Program-made: the position numbers and the translations under genes
Source: Isoetes taiwanensis
Taxonomy: Eukaryota > Streptophyta > Lycopodiopsida > Isoetales > Isoetaceae
DNA length: 64,000 nucleotides
Assembly: GCA_021234155.1 (NCBI GenBank)
Contig: JAJEKV010000031.1
Span: forward strand, 13,635,748 to 13,699,747
Reading direction: 5' to 3'
Notes under the pieces: generated by a model
The model's database searches: none
What the model was told of the DNA's origin: nothing
What the model saw: the letters and a program-made list of their open reading frames with translations, nothing else
Part shown: positions 1 to 12,016 of the stretch, one piece after another
How the letters are laid out: each line of letters starts with the position of its first letter
Numbering within the stretch: the stretch's first letter is position 1

Positions 1-190
1 ATAGCTAGTTCAATATGCCCATAAAACTCCTGGAAGCTTAGCTTCTCCCAATCTATTTTCGACGAGTCACATCCTTTTTTAAGGATTGTAGTAAGAGTCC
101 TATTTGTGGATTTTGCTTGGCCATTTGCACTGAGGTAGTATGGAGTATGGGAACAAGTGATGCTTCAGTGCAAACATTAGAGTCAGAATT
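1..190 (-). pseudogene. Ty3/gypsy integrase fragment
   Basis: Read on the minus strand, this end of the window encodes a short run that matches the late integrase core of Ty3/gypsy elements. It contains TPYYLSANGQAKSTNRTL, followed by TTILKKGC and an IDWEKLSFQEF stretch. The NGQAxxTNxTL block carries the region around the catalytic Glu of the DDE triad in this family. The reading frame is interrupted upstream of about position 190, and the rest of the element lies outside the window or is lost. It is a relic with no LTR in view. Assignment to gypsy rather than copia rests on the TPYYxxANGQAxxTN wording and is fairly secure. Confidence 0.6.
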
Positions 191-529
191 ATCGCCATAG
201 CAAAAGCATTGTATTGATGCAGGAGTGCAGAAATTTGGAAGGGAACATGTTGGGTGGGAGTACCGGCATCTCCAGAATCCATAATGGACCAGGAACCGCG
301 ACGTCAAACTAGAAAATAGGACCATGCTGCCTCAGTACCTGCTGCTACTAGTACATTGACCTTGTTGTATTATAGGGGTTGCAGAGGCAGAAACTGATGC
401 ACATTTAGCTACAGCTCTGCATTTCTTCATTGATATCATGCATGTGAAGATTGTTGGAGTTGTATGTGCTACTAGTTGGGAGCGGCAACACCTGGTCGTT
501 ATCGACATCTTTTGGTTCGGTTTCATGAT

Positions 530-622
530 GCTCTCAGCTGCCTACATATTCTTCAGCATGGTAACCATCTCAAAGGGACTAGTTTTTCAGTACAAGAGGA
601 TCTCTCTCCTCTTAAATTGTGT
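530..622 (+). repeat. Dispersed repeat R, copy 1
   Basis: This stretch is nearly the reverse complement of 60150-60245 and is related to 15905-15975. In one frame it reads LQHGNHLKGTSFSVQEDL, and a similar peptide is readable in the other two copies, so the repeat was once coding. LINE-A begins directly after it, at about 622. The peptide resembles the C-terminal part of some LINE ORF1 proteins, which is only a guess. Confidence 0.55.
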
Positions 623-659
623 AACCATATGGTGAGTCTTCGCCGATCTTTAGGGTGGG

Positions 660-1440
660 ACGTAGAGTTCGCCACGGATGCCCATTGGCCCCTTGCCTTT
701 TCACCATTGTTGCAGAAGCCCTCTCGCAGTTGCTGAACTCGGCGGTGGAGGCGGGTGTCATAGAGATGTTAAGGATGGCGGACGGGTCACTAACAGATTG
801 GAAGTCAGTACGCCGATGATTCCTTCCTTTTCTTACAGGCCGATGAAAGGAATTTATTGAACATGAAGGAGTTTTTGGACACATTCTCTATTGCCTCAAG
901 CTGTCTAATAGACTGGACGAAGTGCTCGGCATTGTGGCCATCAGAAGAGCCCATGCCCGCTATGTTATCTCACTTTCCTTGGCGAACGCAGCCGCAAGGC
1001 AGATGCTCTAGGCTCTTGGGTATCCATTTTGGCATCGATATTTTGGGGACAAGTATTTGGGAGGATATTTTGGTAGGCCTGCATCGGCACCTTAATTGGT
1101 GGAAAGGTGGAAAACTCTCCATGGCTGGCAGGATCACAGTAGCGAAGTCGGTTTTATGCTCAACGCATATTTATATGGCATCTATCATCCTTGCGCCAGA
1201 GAGCAAGATCAGGAAAATTTCCGCTATGATCCGTAACTTTATATGGGGAGGTAATGAGGAAGGGGCGGTGGTTAAAGTTGTGTGGTGGACATATGTGCGG
1301 CCCAAAGCTGAGGAAAGCCTGGGCATCTTAGACCTCTCTCTCCATAGCAAGGTCCTGATTTCTAAGTTCATTTTTGCGATCCTCGAGAATGAGCTGGATC
1401 GCCTGGCATGGTTCTGCTTCATCAGTCTCTGTCTCATTTA
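660..1440 (+). pseudogene. Reverse transcriptase palm/thumb of LINE-A
   Basis: The frame first reads RVRHGCPLAPCLFTIVAEAL, the RT motif with the conserved QGCPLSP-like block (here HGCPLAP). A frameshift then leads into YADDSFLFLQADERN, the catalytic YADD at 809-820. The long open stretch from 857 gives LLDTFS-like and WTKCSALWPS sequence, then LSMAGRITVAKSVL, IRNFIWGG and a W..V..PK..ESLGI block, which is the usual order of the thumb/connection region in plant L1 RTs. The catalytic Asp pair is preserved but the frame is broken, so no enzyme is made. Confidence 0.8.
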
Positions 1441-1785
1441 GTAGTTTTCCATAAGTCTGCTGCCCTACGAGGCTTTCTTGGGCATTATTCGTGGATACCA
1501 GGCCATATATCAATGCCTCTCCCTTTCTGAAGGGGCTCCTACGTGCCTAGGAGCAAGTCCGCTCGAGTTGATTTGCGATTGATGGTTAGCGCCATCGCCA
1601 TGGTGGTTTTCCCTCTCGGCCCGAGTGCATCACCTTTGGCATCATCTATTGATCCTCAGCGCAGGCGGACACACCATGGGGTCTTGGCAGTGGAGGATTG
1701 GTATTTTGACAGGCAGTTGGCGCCCTAGCAGCTTTTTCGTCATAGGTTTCGGCTTCAGGAGCGAGATAGTGCTATCTGGGCTCGA

Positions 1786-2433
1786 GTGGCAAATGGTTTG
1801 CGACTGAACCCTCCTCAAGAGACGGGTCGAGTGTGTCGGTGTCATCCGAAGGTCGACCCCTCAAACTTTGTGAAGTCCTGTTATGAGCTTCTGGCAATTC
1901 AGGATGAGCTGCCCCCCTCGGACGGCTGGGGTCTACAGGTACCAGGAAATGATTGGAGCAAAATCTGGAGATGGGTGTGGCATCCAATTTCGCCCCCCCA
2001 AGGCTCGTGTGCTGTCGTGGCAGATAGTGCACCGACCCTTGAGGGTGAACACGTGGGTTCACTGGATAAAACCATTTATCAGCGACTTGTGTCCAATGTG
2101 CGGTGGCTGTGCGAAGACCTTAGAACACTGCATGTTCTTGTGTACAGAGATTCAGCCCGCATGGCATGGGTCCAGCGCCTCCTTCATACCTCTCTCCGTA
2201 GTCAAGAGGTTCTGTTAGGGATGTATCCTAGCAGGTGGTCCCAGGTTAAGAGACTGGCCTTCCATCTATGTAAGGCCTGGCTACTGTGGCTCATATGGAA
2301 GCGTCGACGCATGAAGGTTTTCAGGAATGAAGAGGTGCAACCTGGTGCATTGCCTCTTCTACCTGGCGTCCCCTCGGAAAGAGCAGTTCAAGGTGGCTAT
2401 CTGGAAAAGGACCCTCCTTATTGTAGACAGTAA
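1786..2433 (+). pseudogene. C-terminal zinc-binding region of LINE-A ORF2
   Basis: Two overlapping frames together rebuild the cysteine-rich tail of a plant LINE ORF2 protein. One frame gives LCPMCGGCAKTLEHCMFLC, a C-x2-C ... EH ... C pattern seen in the zinc-binding domain that follows plant LINE reverse transcriptases. The other gives the flanking parts, including LCKAWLLWLIWKRRR near the C-terminus. LINE-C has the matching peptides PLCPCCGLHHETVEHCLVLC and AWLVWLIWKRRR. The frame changes between these parts, so it is a pseudogene. Confidence 0.75.
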
Positions 2434-4410
2434 CGGCGTATTCATTCCCTGAGTCGTAGGTAGGTTTACGAGCTATCTAGGCTGTCGCTCGAGCGTGGTC
2501 GCTCGGGCATGTGTACCCCTGTATCGCTCTTCTTGTACTTTATTTCTTACTAATTAATTAATTTGATCCTTCCAAAAAAAAAAAAAACTTAAACCTAAAC
2601 AAACAGACTTTCTACCTTTAAAAGACTTTTATTAAAGACTTTTTCAAGGTACAATTGGCAGCCCTAAGTATGAAACAGGTGTATTTCCACTTAGGCCATA
2701 ATATGGTTACTGAATATCCAAAATACATCATCAAACTGCTTAAAGCAAACAAATTTACAAAGGAGAATAAAACTTGTAACTCCAAAATGGTCATAATATA
2801 CATGAGGAAACTAGAGATACAACAAAACTCAGAATAATCTGTTGTTTTAAACAGCAGCAAACATCTGTATAAAAGTGTAGAAAGAAGGCACTGACCTTGT
2901 TTAATACAAAAAAAATCTTATGCAGTACAAAAATAACATTACATAGATAATTCTTGATAAATCCTTGATAAAAGAGTCTTGCCAGCTTAATGAATAATGT
3001 GAAAAACACACAGGGAGCAAGAAATCCCGTTACCTGCAGCAAACCATAGGAACATTAGCCTTAGTCAGGGTAAAGACCTAAGCGCTAGCAGGTAAGCTTA
3101 GATTTATTGGGCTCATCGCCCTTCACCATCTATGTCTTAATAAACAAACTAGAAGGTGTAATATCTAAGAAAACTTTCCGAATTAAACATATAACCCATA
3201 TGACTAATAAGCATGCTATAGCATAAAAGAAATTTTAGAGGTAATAAGAAGAGGTCAAGGCCACCTCCAATCTGGTAATATGTTCATGGATACATATAAA
3301 TCCAAAAGGTGACTCTTCATTACTTTACACAAGTAACACTTATGATTACAATTACTAAGAATAGAGAAATTCCCAAGATCAAAGGTTTAGAGACCTTTCA
3401 AGCAATAATAACAAAGTCAAGTTTATGAGAACATAAAGGGAGAACAGTAACAGGAACATACATGACTGTCAACTAAAGTAGAGAGCACTTCAGATCAGAT
3501 ATACATAAATAGAATAATGATAGCAGTCCTATACCATGTAAAACAGCAAAACGAATCATGAAACATCATAGGACTATGTATATTTTCTATAGCAAAGCAT
3601 CCAGCATAATAATCTTAGAACAAATAGCAGCAATACAGAAGTTCTAAAGGAGGAAAATAAAGAAAGTACCACTGCAGTAAGGGTAAATACCATAGTAAAA
3701 CCAGCCAAGAACAATAACACGTCAAGTAAAAAGACGCTATACTACAAAATAGTCATATACCTATAAGGAACAAATTACAGTTATAGAGCTAGCCCGCCCG
3801 GGATATAAACCTAGGCCATGAACCTACAGACCATAGAAAGACTATCAATATAGAGATGTACTCTAAAGAGAATAAAAACCAGCTGGATCAATAAGCTTTT
3901 GGAGAGTTTTTAAGCAGATCAGTAACTAAATTATTATTTGGCAACATACTATAGGTTAATAAAAGCTAGAGCCATAATAGCTGAAAAACAATAATCAGAT
4001 TTGCAAATAGACGAATCATAGATATAATTCAGTGACATAGTATTTCCTATCTACAACTGGAGAAGTAAATACAATAATAACCACTTTAACTGTCTAAAAT
4101 GGGGTGAAAACTATAGCAGAAACAATAGATCTAGAAGCTATAATTAATGTATATTTGCTCAGCATGAATATTACAAAAAGCAAGATGTCTGCTTAAATTA
4201 TAGAGAAACTGGCCAAGACCTTATCAAGCAACCTGCTACAATGAATAGAAATATGGAAACAACCTAGATAATTCATCCAACCTGGTTAGAAGATGCTGGA
4301 TAATCCATAGCTTGGGAAGCAGCTGGTATGCTAATGCCTGAGGGAGTTAATTTGCTAGATCCATCACCAATATCCGGGTATTCCACCATTATTGCTTTAT
4401 CAGGGCCCTT

Positions 4411-4638
4411 TTAGGCAGTGCTGGCAAGATCACTGCATTGCACCAACTTCTCACTGGCAATTTCTATAGAGTCATCACCCAAATTTCGAGCAATAGGATC
4501 AGTAATAGCTTTAGCAGCTACAACCTTTTTCTGGAAAGAGAAGGGCGTCAACTTCTTGGCAGCCTTGGTTTCCTTAGCATTCTCCTCCTCAATTCTTCTT
4601 CTGGTAGCCATGTTAAGATCTCCTTTCTTACGGCCCAT
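4411..4638 (-). CDS. Hypothetical small basic protein, 75 aa
   Basis: An ATG-to-stop frame of 75 codons with a charged, Lys/Arg/Glu-rich N-terminal half starting MGRKKGDLNMATRRRIEEE, and a more neutral C-terminal half ending CSDLASTA. The first half could form a helix. I do not recognise a family. The composition looks more protein-like than neighbouring frames, which is the only reason to list it. It has no visible promoter and no neighbour to suggest a role. It may be a single exon or chance. Confidence 0.2.
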   Translation of the reverse strand: MGRKKGDLNMATRRRIEEENAKETKAAKKLTPFSFQKKVVAAKAITDPIARNLGDDSIEIASEKLVQCSDLASTA

Positions 4639-7366
4639 GCCACCATTAACACAGCTCCGACATCAAGACAACTGAACAGCACAAGAGCATGGCAACAAAA
4701 TCAACTCATAAACAACAATATATGGACATATCACAGGCTATTTTACAATAGCACTTGATACCGTCAGCCCTAAACTCACGAACATCAGTGCATACCTGGA
4801 AGCCAGCTCCGAAACCGGCAAGTATAACTTCAGATGTATTATTAGAAGAAAACAGTCACGATTTCTTTTCGGCCACATGACCCTAACCCTAAAGTTCAAA
4901 AAACAAGTCTGTAACAACAAATAATTTTCCTTTACCATTTTTGACCCCCTAAGTTATACTTAAAACAATTTTCTCACTGGTTTAAGAATATACTTGGTCA
5001 AAATACTAATGTCTCAACAAAGATCCAAGCAACTATTGTAAGGGATTAGGCCATCACTATTTTTCAACATAATAACACTCTTAACAACAGTACTTGTAGA
5101 GGTATATTCCAAATGTTACATAGTGGTCTTTAAAACCCAAGAACCAATGTATGGGTCAACAACAACTACTTAAACCATAACAAGTCTTGTAGAGCCACCC
5201 CTGAACATGAAGATAAGAAAATCATGTTTCCAACACCACTCCATGCACTGATCATCACTGTAGATAGTAGACCTGCATACAAGGATAGACATCCTAATTC
5301 CAACTTAATCACCTTACTTGGTAAAGTAACATAATGTTATCCCCAAGTTTAATGCATGCACTTGTTAAGTAAGCATTTTGTGTATAGTCCCAATAAGGAA
5401 CACCCATAGGGAATTGCATGTCCATAATATCAAAATCATTATGGGGCTAATATGTTCCCATCCATCAGTAGTCAATTAATATCATTATTAGACTTAGCAT
5501 AACCAAATCTCCCCTTTCTATAGGAAGTCTTTATAACTATAAATGACCAATTAAAAAAAAAAAAAAAAAAAAACCCAGCCAATCCTAGCTTTAGACAAAA
5601 GCCCAACTAGGATCAAACGTCTGCACAAGTCAATCCTTATACAGCATGATCAACCCATACAAAGTCTAGGTAGTCTTAGATGGTACTCAAATTCCTCAGT
5701 TTCTTTTCAAAACCATGAAATCTTGCCTATAATCATATAAACATGCAGCACTTTTCATAAACCTTCTTTACAGACCCAATATCCTAAGGAAGTGAGTATA
5801 AACTTTCCGACCAATGTAGACCAATGGTCATAAAATATTATACCATAGTATATTTGTTCACTTTCAGTCATTATTTTCCAACAGAGAAAACATGTTTATG
5901 ATGCATCATTCAAACGGGAACACCAAGACAAAACTTTGATCAAAGTATTAATAGAGCTTGTGCATTAAACAATGTAGAAACATCCGCTAGACAACAGAAT
6001 CATGAACATTCAAGACTTTATAATAGACGTAAAAGTTGTATATCTCTATATTGGCAAATGTACTACATTAAGCAATTAAGATATCCATGCAGAAGTCTGC
6101 TATAAGACTGAAACTTCATGTGCTATCATAGTAGTTAAGGCAAAAAATCTGTAAGTAGCTTTCTTAGTATATTCTTCAGTTACAACCAATAAAACTCCAC
6201 TCCTAATACCTTTTATATAGATGTCTGTTTGCCACTTTCATTGATTTTGACAAAATCAAGACCATATGTATTAATCGTATTCAACATGCTGAAGAATGCA
6301 AAATATTCTGGCAGAAATAGTAAAAGCAGAAATAGTAAATGATATCCATAAAATCTGTAAGTAGCTATTCTAAATCATGTTAATAAAGAACTATTTCGAA
6401 GCAAAATTCTGTTTGTCTTGTATATTCTTGAAAGACAGGAGCAAGGAAAGGTCTCACCACATGTTAACTGCCATCGAACTCAATCAACAGCTTTAAATCC
6501 TTAAACCTTTCAAAATAGTATTCGTGAGTGCATATGCTTGTTCCTTGTGCATAAAACAATCAAGTCCGCCTTTGTTGTTGAAGTCCATTCTCTTACAGCA
6601 TTTTGAACTCCTTCTAGCCGCTAGACACCAACTTCAAATGCAAAAAAGTAACAAAGGAAGGAGAGTAATTCGTACCTGCAGCCAATCATCAAAACATTAG
6701 CAAGAAACTTGGTAATGATTGAAGGGCCAAAAGGTACATGTGATTACTCTCAGTTTATCACATTTCACCCTTTGTGACCCTTTGCAAATCATTAGCACCA
6801 GCATACATAGAAGGAGAAGAATAATCCAATATAAACTAAAGCAGAGTGCAATCACATTGTTGAAGCTTAAAACTAGGAATATATTAGACATATCTTATTT
6901 TTTGTAGTTTAGAAATGTACACAGATCCACCTTTTTGTTCTTATACTCGAGCAAGAGCACTGCTTGCCTGACCAGCCATAGCTAGAACTATTTGCATTCC
7001 ATTAATTTCTATGATAAAATATACCTGTCTTTGTCTTTCTGATTGCCTGATTCAAAGCCTTCGGTGTCCTGCGTTTTTTCCACAGAGCCATGGTCGATTT
7101 TGTGATCCTTAGCAACCCCAACGATTTTTTGCTACCGTTCAACACTCAGTGTCTCACTTTTTCCATGCATCTAGCCATGTGAATCCTGTTAGCCATGAAG
7201 ATGCAGCCGAAATCACTGCCAGTGTCTTCCTTGCTCCACGAAATTGCCCTGAATACCTTGTTTCTATACAGGCTCTCTAAGCCGGTCAAGAGAATGATGG
7301 AGCTGTTTCTGGAACAAGATTTTTTTTCCCCCAAATATTATGCCATGCGAAATCTATGATCTTTTT

Positions 7367-7474
7367 CTTATCTGCATATCTATTCAGAGATCCATTTCCA
7401 TTCCCGAAATGCTCATATCCCTTATCTGCATATCTATTCAGAGATTTGTTTCCATTCCCGAAATGCTCATATCT
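7367..7474. repeat. Tandem duplication, 54 bp x 2
   Basis: The block beginning CTTATCTGCATATCTATTCA at 7367 is repeated at 7421 with few changes. Confidence 0.85.
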
Positions 7475-7868
7475 AACTTTTTGCCATAGAAGATCTAAGA
7501 TATTTCCATGCATGTCTATCCAAAGATCTGCCTTTTCTCGATATGCTCATTTCCCGCTCTCTATTCATGCAAACCTGGCTGGAAGTTGCCGGCAGGGTCT
7601 TTGCTTTTAAAGCTTTTGTCTAAATATACTGCATGCTTAAAAGATGACCTGTGTAATAAATGCCTTCACTTGAAACGGAGCTTCCCTAAGGAATCGATCT
7701 GTGCTTATCAGAAATTTTTAGATTTTCTATGGAAAAGGAAAAATACGGTCGGATTTTTAATGGCATAATAAACTTATTCACTTTCCAATAAAGAGATTTC
7801 GAATTTTCAATGGTATAATAGCAACCCATTATCAAGTAAACATACCATACCATAGTCATTGCTACTTG

Positions 7869-7966
7869 TAAAGTTCAATTCAAATTCGTCATGTAACAAT
7901 AATATGAAAAGCACTGCTAAAGTTCAATTCAAATTCGTTGTACCTATAATATGAGAAGCATTGCTA
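7869..7966. repeat. Tandem duplication, about 49 bp x 2
   Basis: The block starting TAAAGTTCAATTCAAATTCG at 7869 recurs at 7918, with a few substitutions and small indels. Confidence 0.75.
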
Positions 7967-8294
7967 AATAATGTCCATGCACATGTAAATCCAATGGTGC
8001 AGAAAGTCTTGGTATTTGTCAAAGAGGAGCTGTGCTTGGTGGTAGTATGATTCTTATCCATTATATAACCATAATATGGGAAGCAATGCACTGTAAGATC
8101 CTTGAAAAAAAAAAAAAAAAAAAAAAAAAGACAGATATCGACATATCAGAAAGCAAAATAGGAAGGGATTTTTGCCTTTTGTTCAACTGAATGCTAAGGA
8201 GATCGGATCTACATGTATCTGCACAGCTGGATTTGCTGATGAATGAGTAGTACCAAATATTGTCGGAGTTGGATCGACTTTGGATCGAGTAGAA

Positions 8295-8583
8295 AAAAAG
8301 AATGAAGATCTCATCTCTGGCGCAACGCCATCATCATAATCATCCGCTATAGATGACGTGGACGTAGAAGGGAAGCAAGTTTGGGTGGCGTGGGTGTCCA
8401 TGCGGACAGCTTAGAATTGCACGAAAGCATGCACCTCAGGTTAGGCAAGCCTGATAAACATCTTCATATAATGTGGGCCACCAAAGACTAGATTGTAGAA
8501 CATTCCCCACCGTTAGGTTAGCAGAGAAGCGGCCACCTCCACCCCTTCATGTGCTTTATGTACAATATCTTGGGTTTCATGAG
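8295..8583 (-). repeat. Repeat block shared with 57130-57418 (inverted)
   Basis: On the minus strand this segment begins ACCTCATGAAACCCAAGAT and matches the plus strand from 57130 for almost 290 bp. The match stops exactly where the (TTCTA)n tail of LINE-B begins. In the 57 kb copy the sequence preceding this block is instead the promoter-like segment found here at 15479-15535. The pair therefore looks like a LINE-filled site and a related unfilled site. Confidence 0.75.
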
Positions 8584-8584
8584 G

Positions 8585-8620
8585 TAGAATAGAATAGAAT
8601 AGAATAGAATAGAATACATT
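8585..8620 (-). repeat. (TTCTA)n tail of LINE-B
   Basis: Seven units of the pentanucleotide, AGAAT on the plus strand and TTCTA in the sense of the element. It sits between the LINE-B 3' UTR and flanking DNA that matches 57130 onward, the position of a LINE tail. Confidence 0.8.
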
Positions 8621-9038
8621 TATGTCCCTTGTGCCATAAGGCCCCTGGACTTGTGTAGCATGGGCGAGCTCCCTAAAAGGGTGCTGCTAGCACATCACGC
8701 TGTTATAATGTAGCCTTTTCTGAAGGCTGACTTTTTTCCTTTTAATACCGGCATCCCGCTTTACCTCGGCTTCTTGGCCGTGCAGTGATGCGTCGTTATC
8801 AATCAGCTTTTAGCTGAGCATTTTGTGTGAGGCTATATGACTCGTTTTGTACAGATCATATTACAAGCCCTCTTTCGCGTGTACTTCTCTCGGTTGCGGT
8901 CGTCATTCGTGGATCGGCCCCGCGGATCCCGTAATGATTACGTCATCTCCATTAGCCACGTGGTGGTTCCCCCACCTTATATTTCTATATGTCCCACGAT
9001 GTCTCCATATATCGGGCAAATCACTAATCATATGGTTC

Positions 9039-10570
9039 TCATCCTCTATTCTCCCGATCCCACGGATTCTCGCATATCCTGTCCTCCTTGTCTACCACTC
9101 TCCACCTGTCTTTTTCGATTCTTAGATCATGGCTTCCCATCCTAAATCTGGCTAGTGTGTCCCTTCTGTTTTTCCCCAATATGTTATCCCGGTATATATG
9201 ATGTCCCATCTGTTGGTCTGGATTGAAAACTTGTATGAGCCAGTCTGTCTTGGGTCCTGTGTGTCTCTGCAGCCATGCTCTAGTCGCTATGTCCGCCCAC
9301 TCCTCATTCCACTGCCCTTCTTCTATTAGATCACTCAGGTTTAATCCCATCTGTCTAGTCCATGTTGCCACTTCTTTAAACCATTCAGTGCTTTCGAGGA
9401 TATGTGATTTTGCTGATTCTGTGATTGCAATGCTGGACAATTTTCCTTGTATGTCTCCCGCGTTGTCTCTGAGTAGGTACCTTATGGTTCTCTCCCATGC
9501 TCTCGCTTCCATTGGTTTCTGCCCTGTCTCGAGGACCATGATTGTGAGCGGTGTGTTTGTCCTTACCCTGAATTCCTGTCTGTGCCATTGCCTAAGTATT
9601 CCTTCCTGCTTTTCCCAGTTTCTTTCTGTTAAACCTGGTCCCCATGCTTCTGCTCCGTACAACTGAGTGGTGGCTATTGCTGCACTGAATAGATAACATT
9701 TGATGTCCCAATCAGTTATTCTACTCTTGTTACAGAAGTTTTTCATGTTAAAGTAGCTTCCTATAGCTGATTGGAATCTAGCGTTAGCTCCTTTGGCCCA
9801 TTTCCCCGTGCCATGCGCATCATAGCCTAGATATCTGTATTCTGTTGGTTCCTCTATCTCTTCACCTTTATATTTGAAAGGTTTATGCCTGTTCTTGTGT
9901 CCAAAGATAACTATCTTAGTTTTTGCTAGATTCACTGTCAGCCCTGTATCCTCACAGAATTGTTCTAGAATTTTTGGCGATCATTGCATTCCTTTGTTTT
10001 TGTTGCCATCATACTAAGATCATCCGCATATAGCATTATTCGGTACTTTCGTGTCTCCTAGTATGGGGGCATACTGCGTCTCCATCTTTGCTCGCTATGT
10101 ACCCCCTCAGAAAAGTGCGTCTATGTATATTCCAAACAGAGTTGGGGATAACGGACAGCCCTGCTTTACACCAGTGTCACAGATTATCGGCTGTCCTTCC
10201 TGTTCCATCTTAGCATACACCTTGTGGTATAACCTTGCTATCGATCCTACCATATTTCTCGGGGCTTGCATGTCCATCAATCTTTTTAGTAACTTCTCTC
10301 TCGGGACTGTATCAAATGCTTTTCTGAAGTCTACAAAGGCCAGATTATTTTTCCTCCCCGTGATTTTGTTACGCTCTATTAATATCCGGAAGGGTCACGA
10401 GGTGATCTCGTGGTTGAGTGCTCGGTCTGAACCCCGCTGCCCCTGTGCTCTCATATTTCCTTCTTACGCCCATTTCTTTAGTTTGTTATCCAATACCTTT
10501 CCAAACCATTTTCGAAAATCGAGCTTACCATTATCGTCCCTGTAATTCCACGGATCTTTTACGTTTTCGC
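9039..10570 (-). pseudogene. LINE-B reverse transcriptase
   Basis: Reading leftward, the palm motifs are present in successive frames: NNLAFVDFRKAFDTVPRE (first catalytic Asp), TGVKQGCPLSPTLFGIYID, and YRIMLYADDLSMM with YADD at 10019-10030. After another frameshift, the 298-codon frame ending at 9039 covers the thumb and beyond, beginning NLAKTKIVIFGHKNRHKPF and including QLYGAEAWGPGL. The wording is closer to jockey/CR1/L1-like elements of animals than to plant L1 RTs such as LINE-C (FADD type); I cannot place the clade without a tree. At least three frame changes break it. LINE-D at 27-28.8 kb is a relative. Confidence 0.8.
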
Positions 10571-10621
10571 CGCCTTATGTAGAGGTATGACTCTATTGTA
10601 TGTCCATCCATGCGGAAGTCC

Positions 10622-12016
10622 TCAGTATGTATGATGCCATTGAAAAATGTACAGAACTCGTCTCGCGATTTCCGTTTTAAGACACTTCGCCAGTTCCATC
10701 GTTAGTCCGTATAGATCCGGTGCTTTATGGTTGGCCATCCTATTTAGGGCTAGCATTACTTCTAACATATTGAAGCATGGTTTGTCCTGATCATGCTGTA
10801 TTGGTATTGGTACTGGAGGCGCCCCTGTCTTGTATAATTTGTCCAGGTAGCTTTCCCATCCCTCGGTTCCAATGTCATCTTGCTCGTTCTTTGTTTTCAT
10901 ATTGCCACCCCCTCCTTTGTTTTTGAGTCCTCTCCAAAATCTTCGGGGCTGTTTTTTCAACATTTTCCCCATGTACCATTGGTGCTGTAACAGGTTATTG
11001 TATCTCTTCTTCTTCTTCAGTAATCTTATGTATGCTGCCTTTTCTTCCCGGTATGTCTCCTTTCCCATGTGTTTTCTTACATTTCTCTTGTATTCTCTAC
11101 ACTCGTCATCATACCATACTGAAGCTCTGAATGCCCTGTTCTTCCTGGTTTTGATCTTTTTCCCAAACACCTCTGTTGCTACCCTTACCATGATGTCATT
11201 TAGGGTGTTTCCGTTCTCATTTGCACTGTGCTTTCCCCAGTTCCATTCTCCCATTTCCTCCTTGATCATTTGGGTGAAGGTTTCTGCGTATTTCTCCTGG
11301 AACTGAATCTTCACCCTGTCTTTATTATCTTTCTTTCTGTCTGTGCTATCTTTTTGTGGCGTTCCCCCTAGTCCGATTGTTAGTTTAATTGGTCTATGGC
11401 TTTCCCTTTTTTCAGTCGGCCATTCTTGTAGCATCAGACTTTCTATCTTTTCCGCCGCTTGATCGTTCACAATTATATAATCCACTATGCTCTTACCATG
11501 TGTGTTTTGGCTCGTAAATCCTCCTGATCCCCTCCATTTTCCCACACCATTGGCTATAATCATCCATGTTGCCGTGCAGACTTCCAACAATAATTCACCT
11601 CTAGCATTGACCTTTGCCTTATCTTCTGTATCCCTCTGCCATTCCTGTGCCCTCGCCGTATACACTATCTGACCATCTTTCTCATCCGTGTGTGTACTTT
11701 GTGCTTGTTCCTGTCTGGTTCTGGCATTTAGATCTCCTACTATAATCATTGGTCCTTGCTCCTTCCATTTCGTTATATTCTCTCCCAGTTCCAACAATTC
11801 TAGCTTATCACTGTTTGGCGGGTAATATGTAATTATCAGAACCACATCTTGTCTGTTTTTCAATTGGATACTCAAAACCATATATCTTTTATTGATATCT
11901 GAATGTAACATACATGCATTGTTAACTGCATTATTCTTTATATAACAAGCCAAACCTGCACTCCCCCTCCCTATTTTAAAGTCTCTGTCCTTCCAGCATG
12001 TGAACAGTTGCACCAT
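10622..12016 (-). pseudogene. LINE-B ORF2 N-terminal part: AP-like endonuclease plus linker
   Basis: A 464-codon open frame. The endonuclease/exonuclease/phosphatase fold is marked by IIVGDLNARTRQ (the GDxN metal-site motif), KSIVDYIIVN (the SxxDY motif) and ESHRPIKLTI in place of the usual SDH(R/H)P. Downstream, WYDDECREYKRN and a long basic linker lead to the start of the RT fingers at NRMANHKAPDLYGLT, the KAPGxDGL motif of RTs. The role would be nicking target DNA before reverse transcription. The first 30-40 residues of the nuclease are not in this frame; they may lie in the overlapping frame ending at 11976. Loss of the frame after 10622 separates it from the RT. Confidence 0.85.

Larger units (their letters stand above)
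622..2587 (+). mobile_element. LINE-A, 5'-truncated plant L1-type LINE
   Basis: A non-LTR retrotransposon copy that begins inside the reverse transcriptase palm and ends in a poly(A) run at 2574-2587. The order is RT palm (about 660-860), RT thumb and connection (860-1440), then a C-terminal zinc-binding region (about 1880-2300) and an AT-rich 3' UTR. Its peptides align with those of LINE-C at 17.9-23.7 kb, for example the stretch after YADD and the AGRIT(V/I)AKS block, so the two belong to the same plant L1-like clade. Several frameshifts and stops show it is dead. Truncation at the 5' end is what incomplete target-primed reverse transcription leaves. I could not fix a target-site duplication. 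Confidence 0.85.
2588..8290. other. AT-rich region without a convincing gene
   Basis: About 5.7 kb of AT-rich DNA. I see no domain, transposon end or long conserved frame. It contains poly(A) runs at 5553-5573 and 8105-8129, short tandem duplications near 7.4 and 7.9 kb, and three spaced GCAG/GTA junction-like motifs on the minus strand (near 3027 and 6676 here, and near 55525 elsewhere) that share flanking sequence. It may be intron or decayed intergenic sequence. Confidence 0.5.

Noticed and set aside
8183-8401. 72-codon minus-strand frame starting MDTHATQ
   Set aside because: The homologous block at 57.3 kb does not keep the frame, so coding is unlikely.
9223-9666. Plus-strand frames across LINE-B (also 12000-12924)
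   Set aside because: They are antisense shadows of the LINE-B ORFs.
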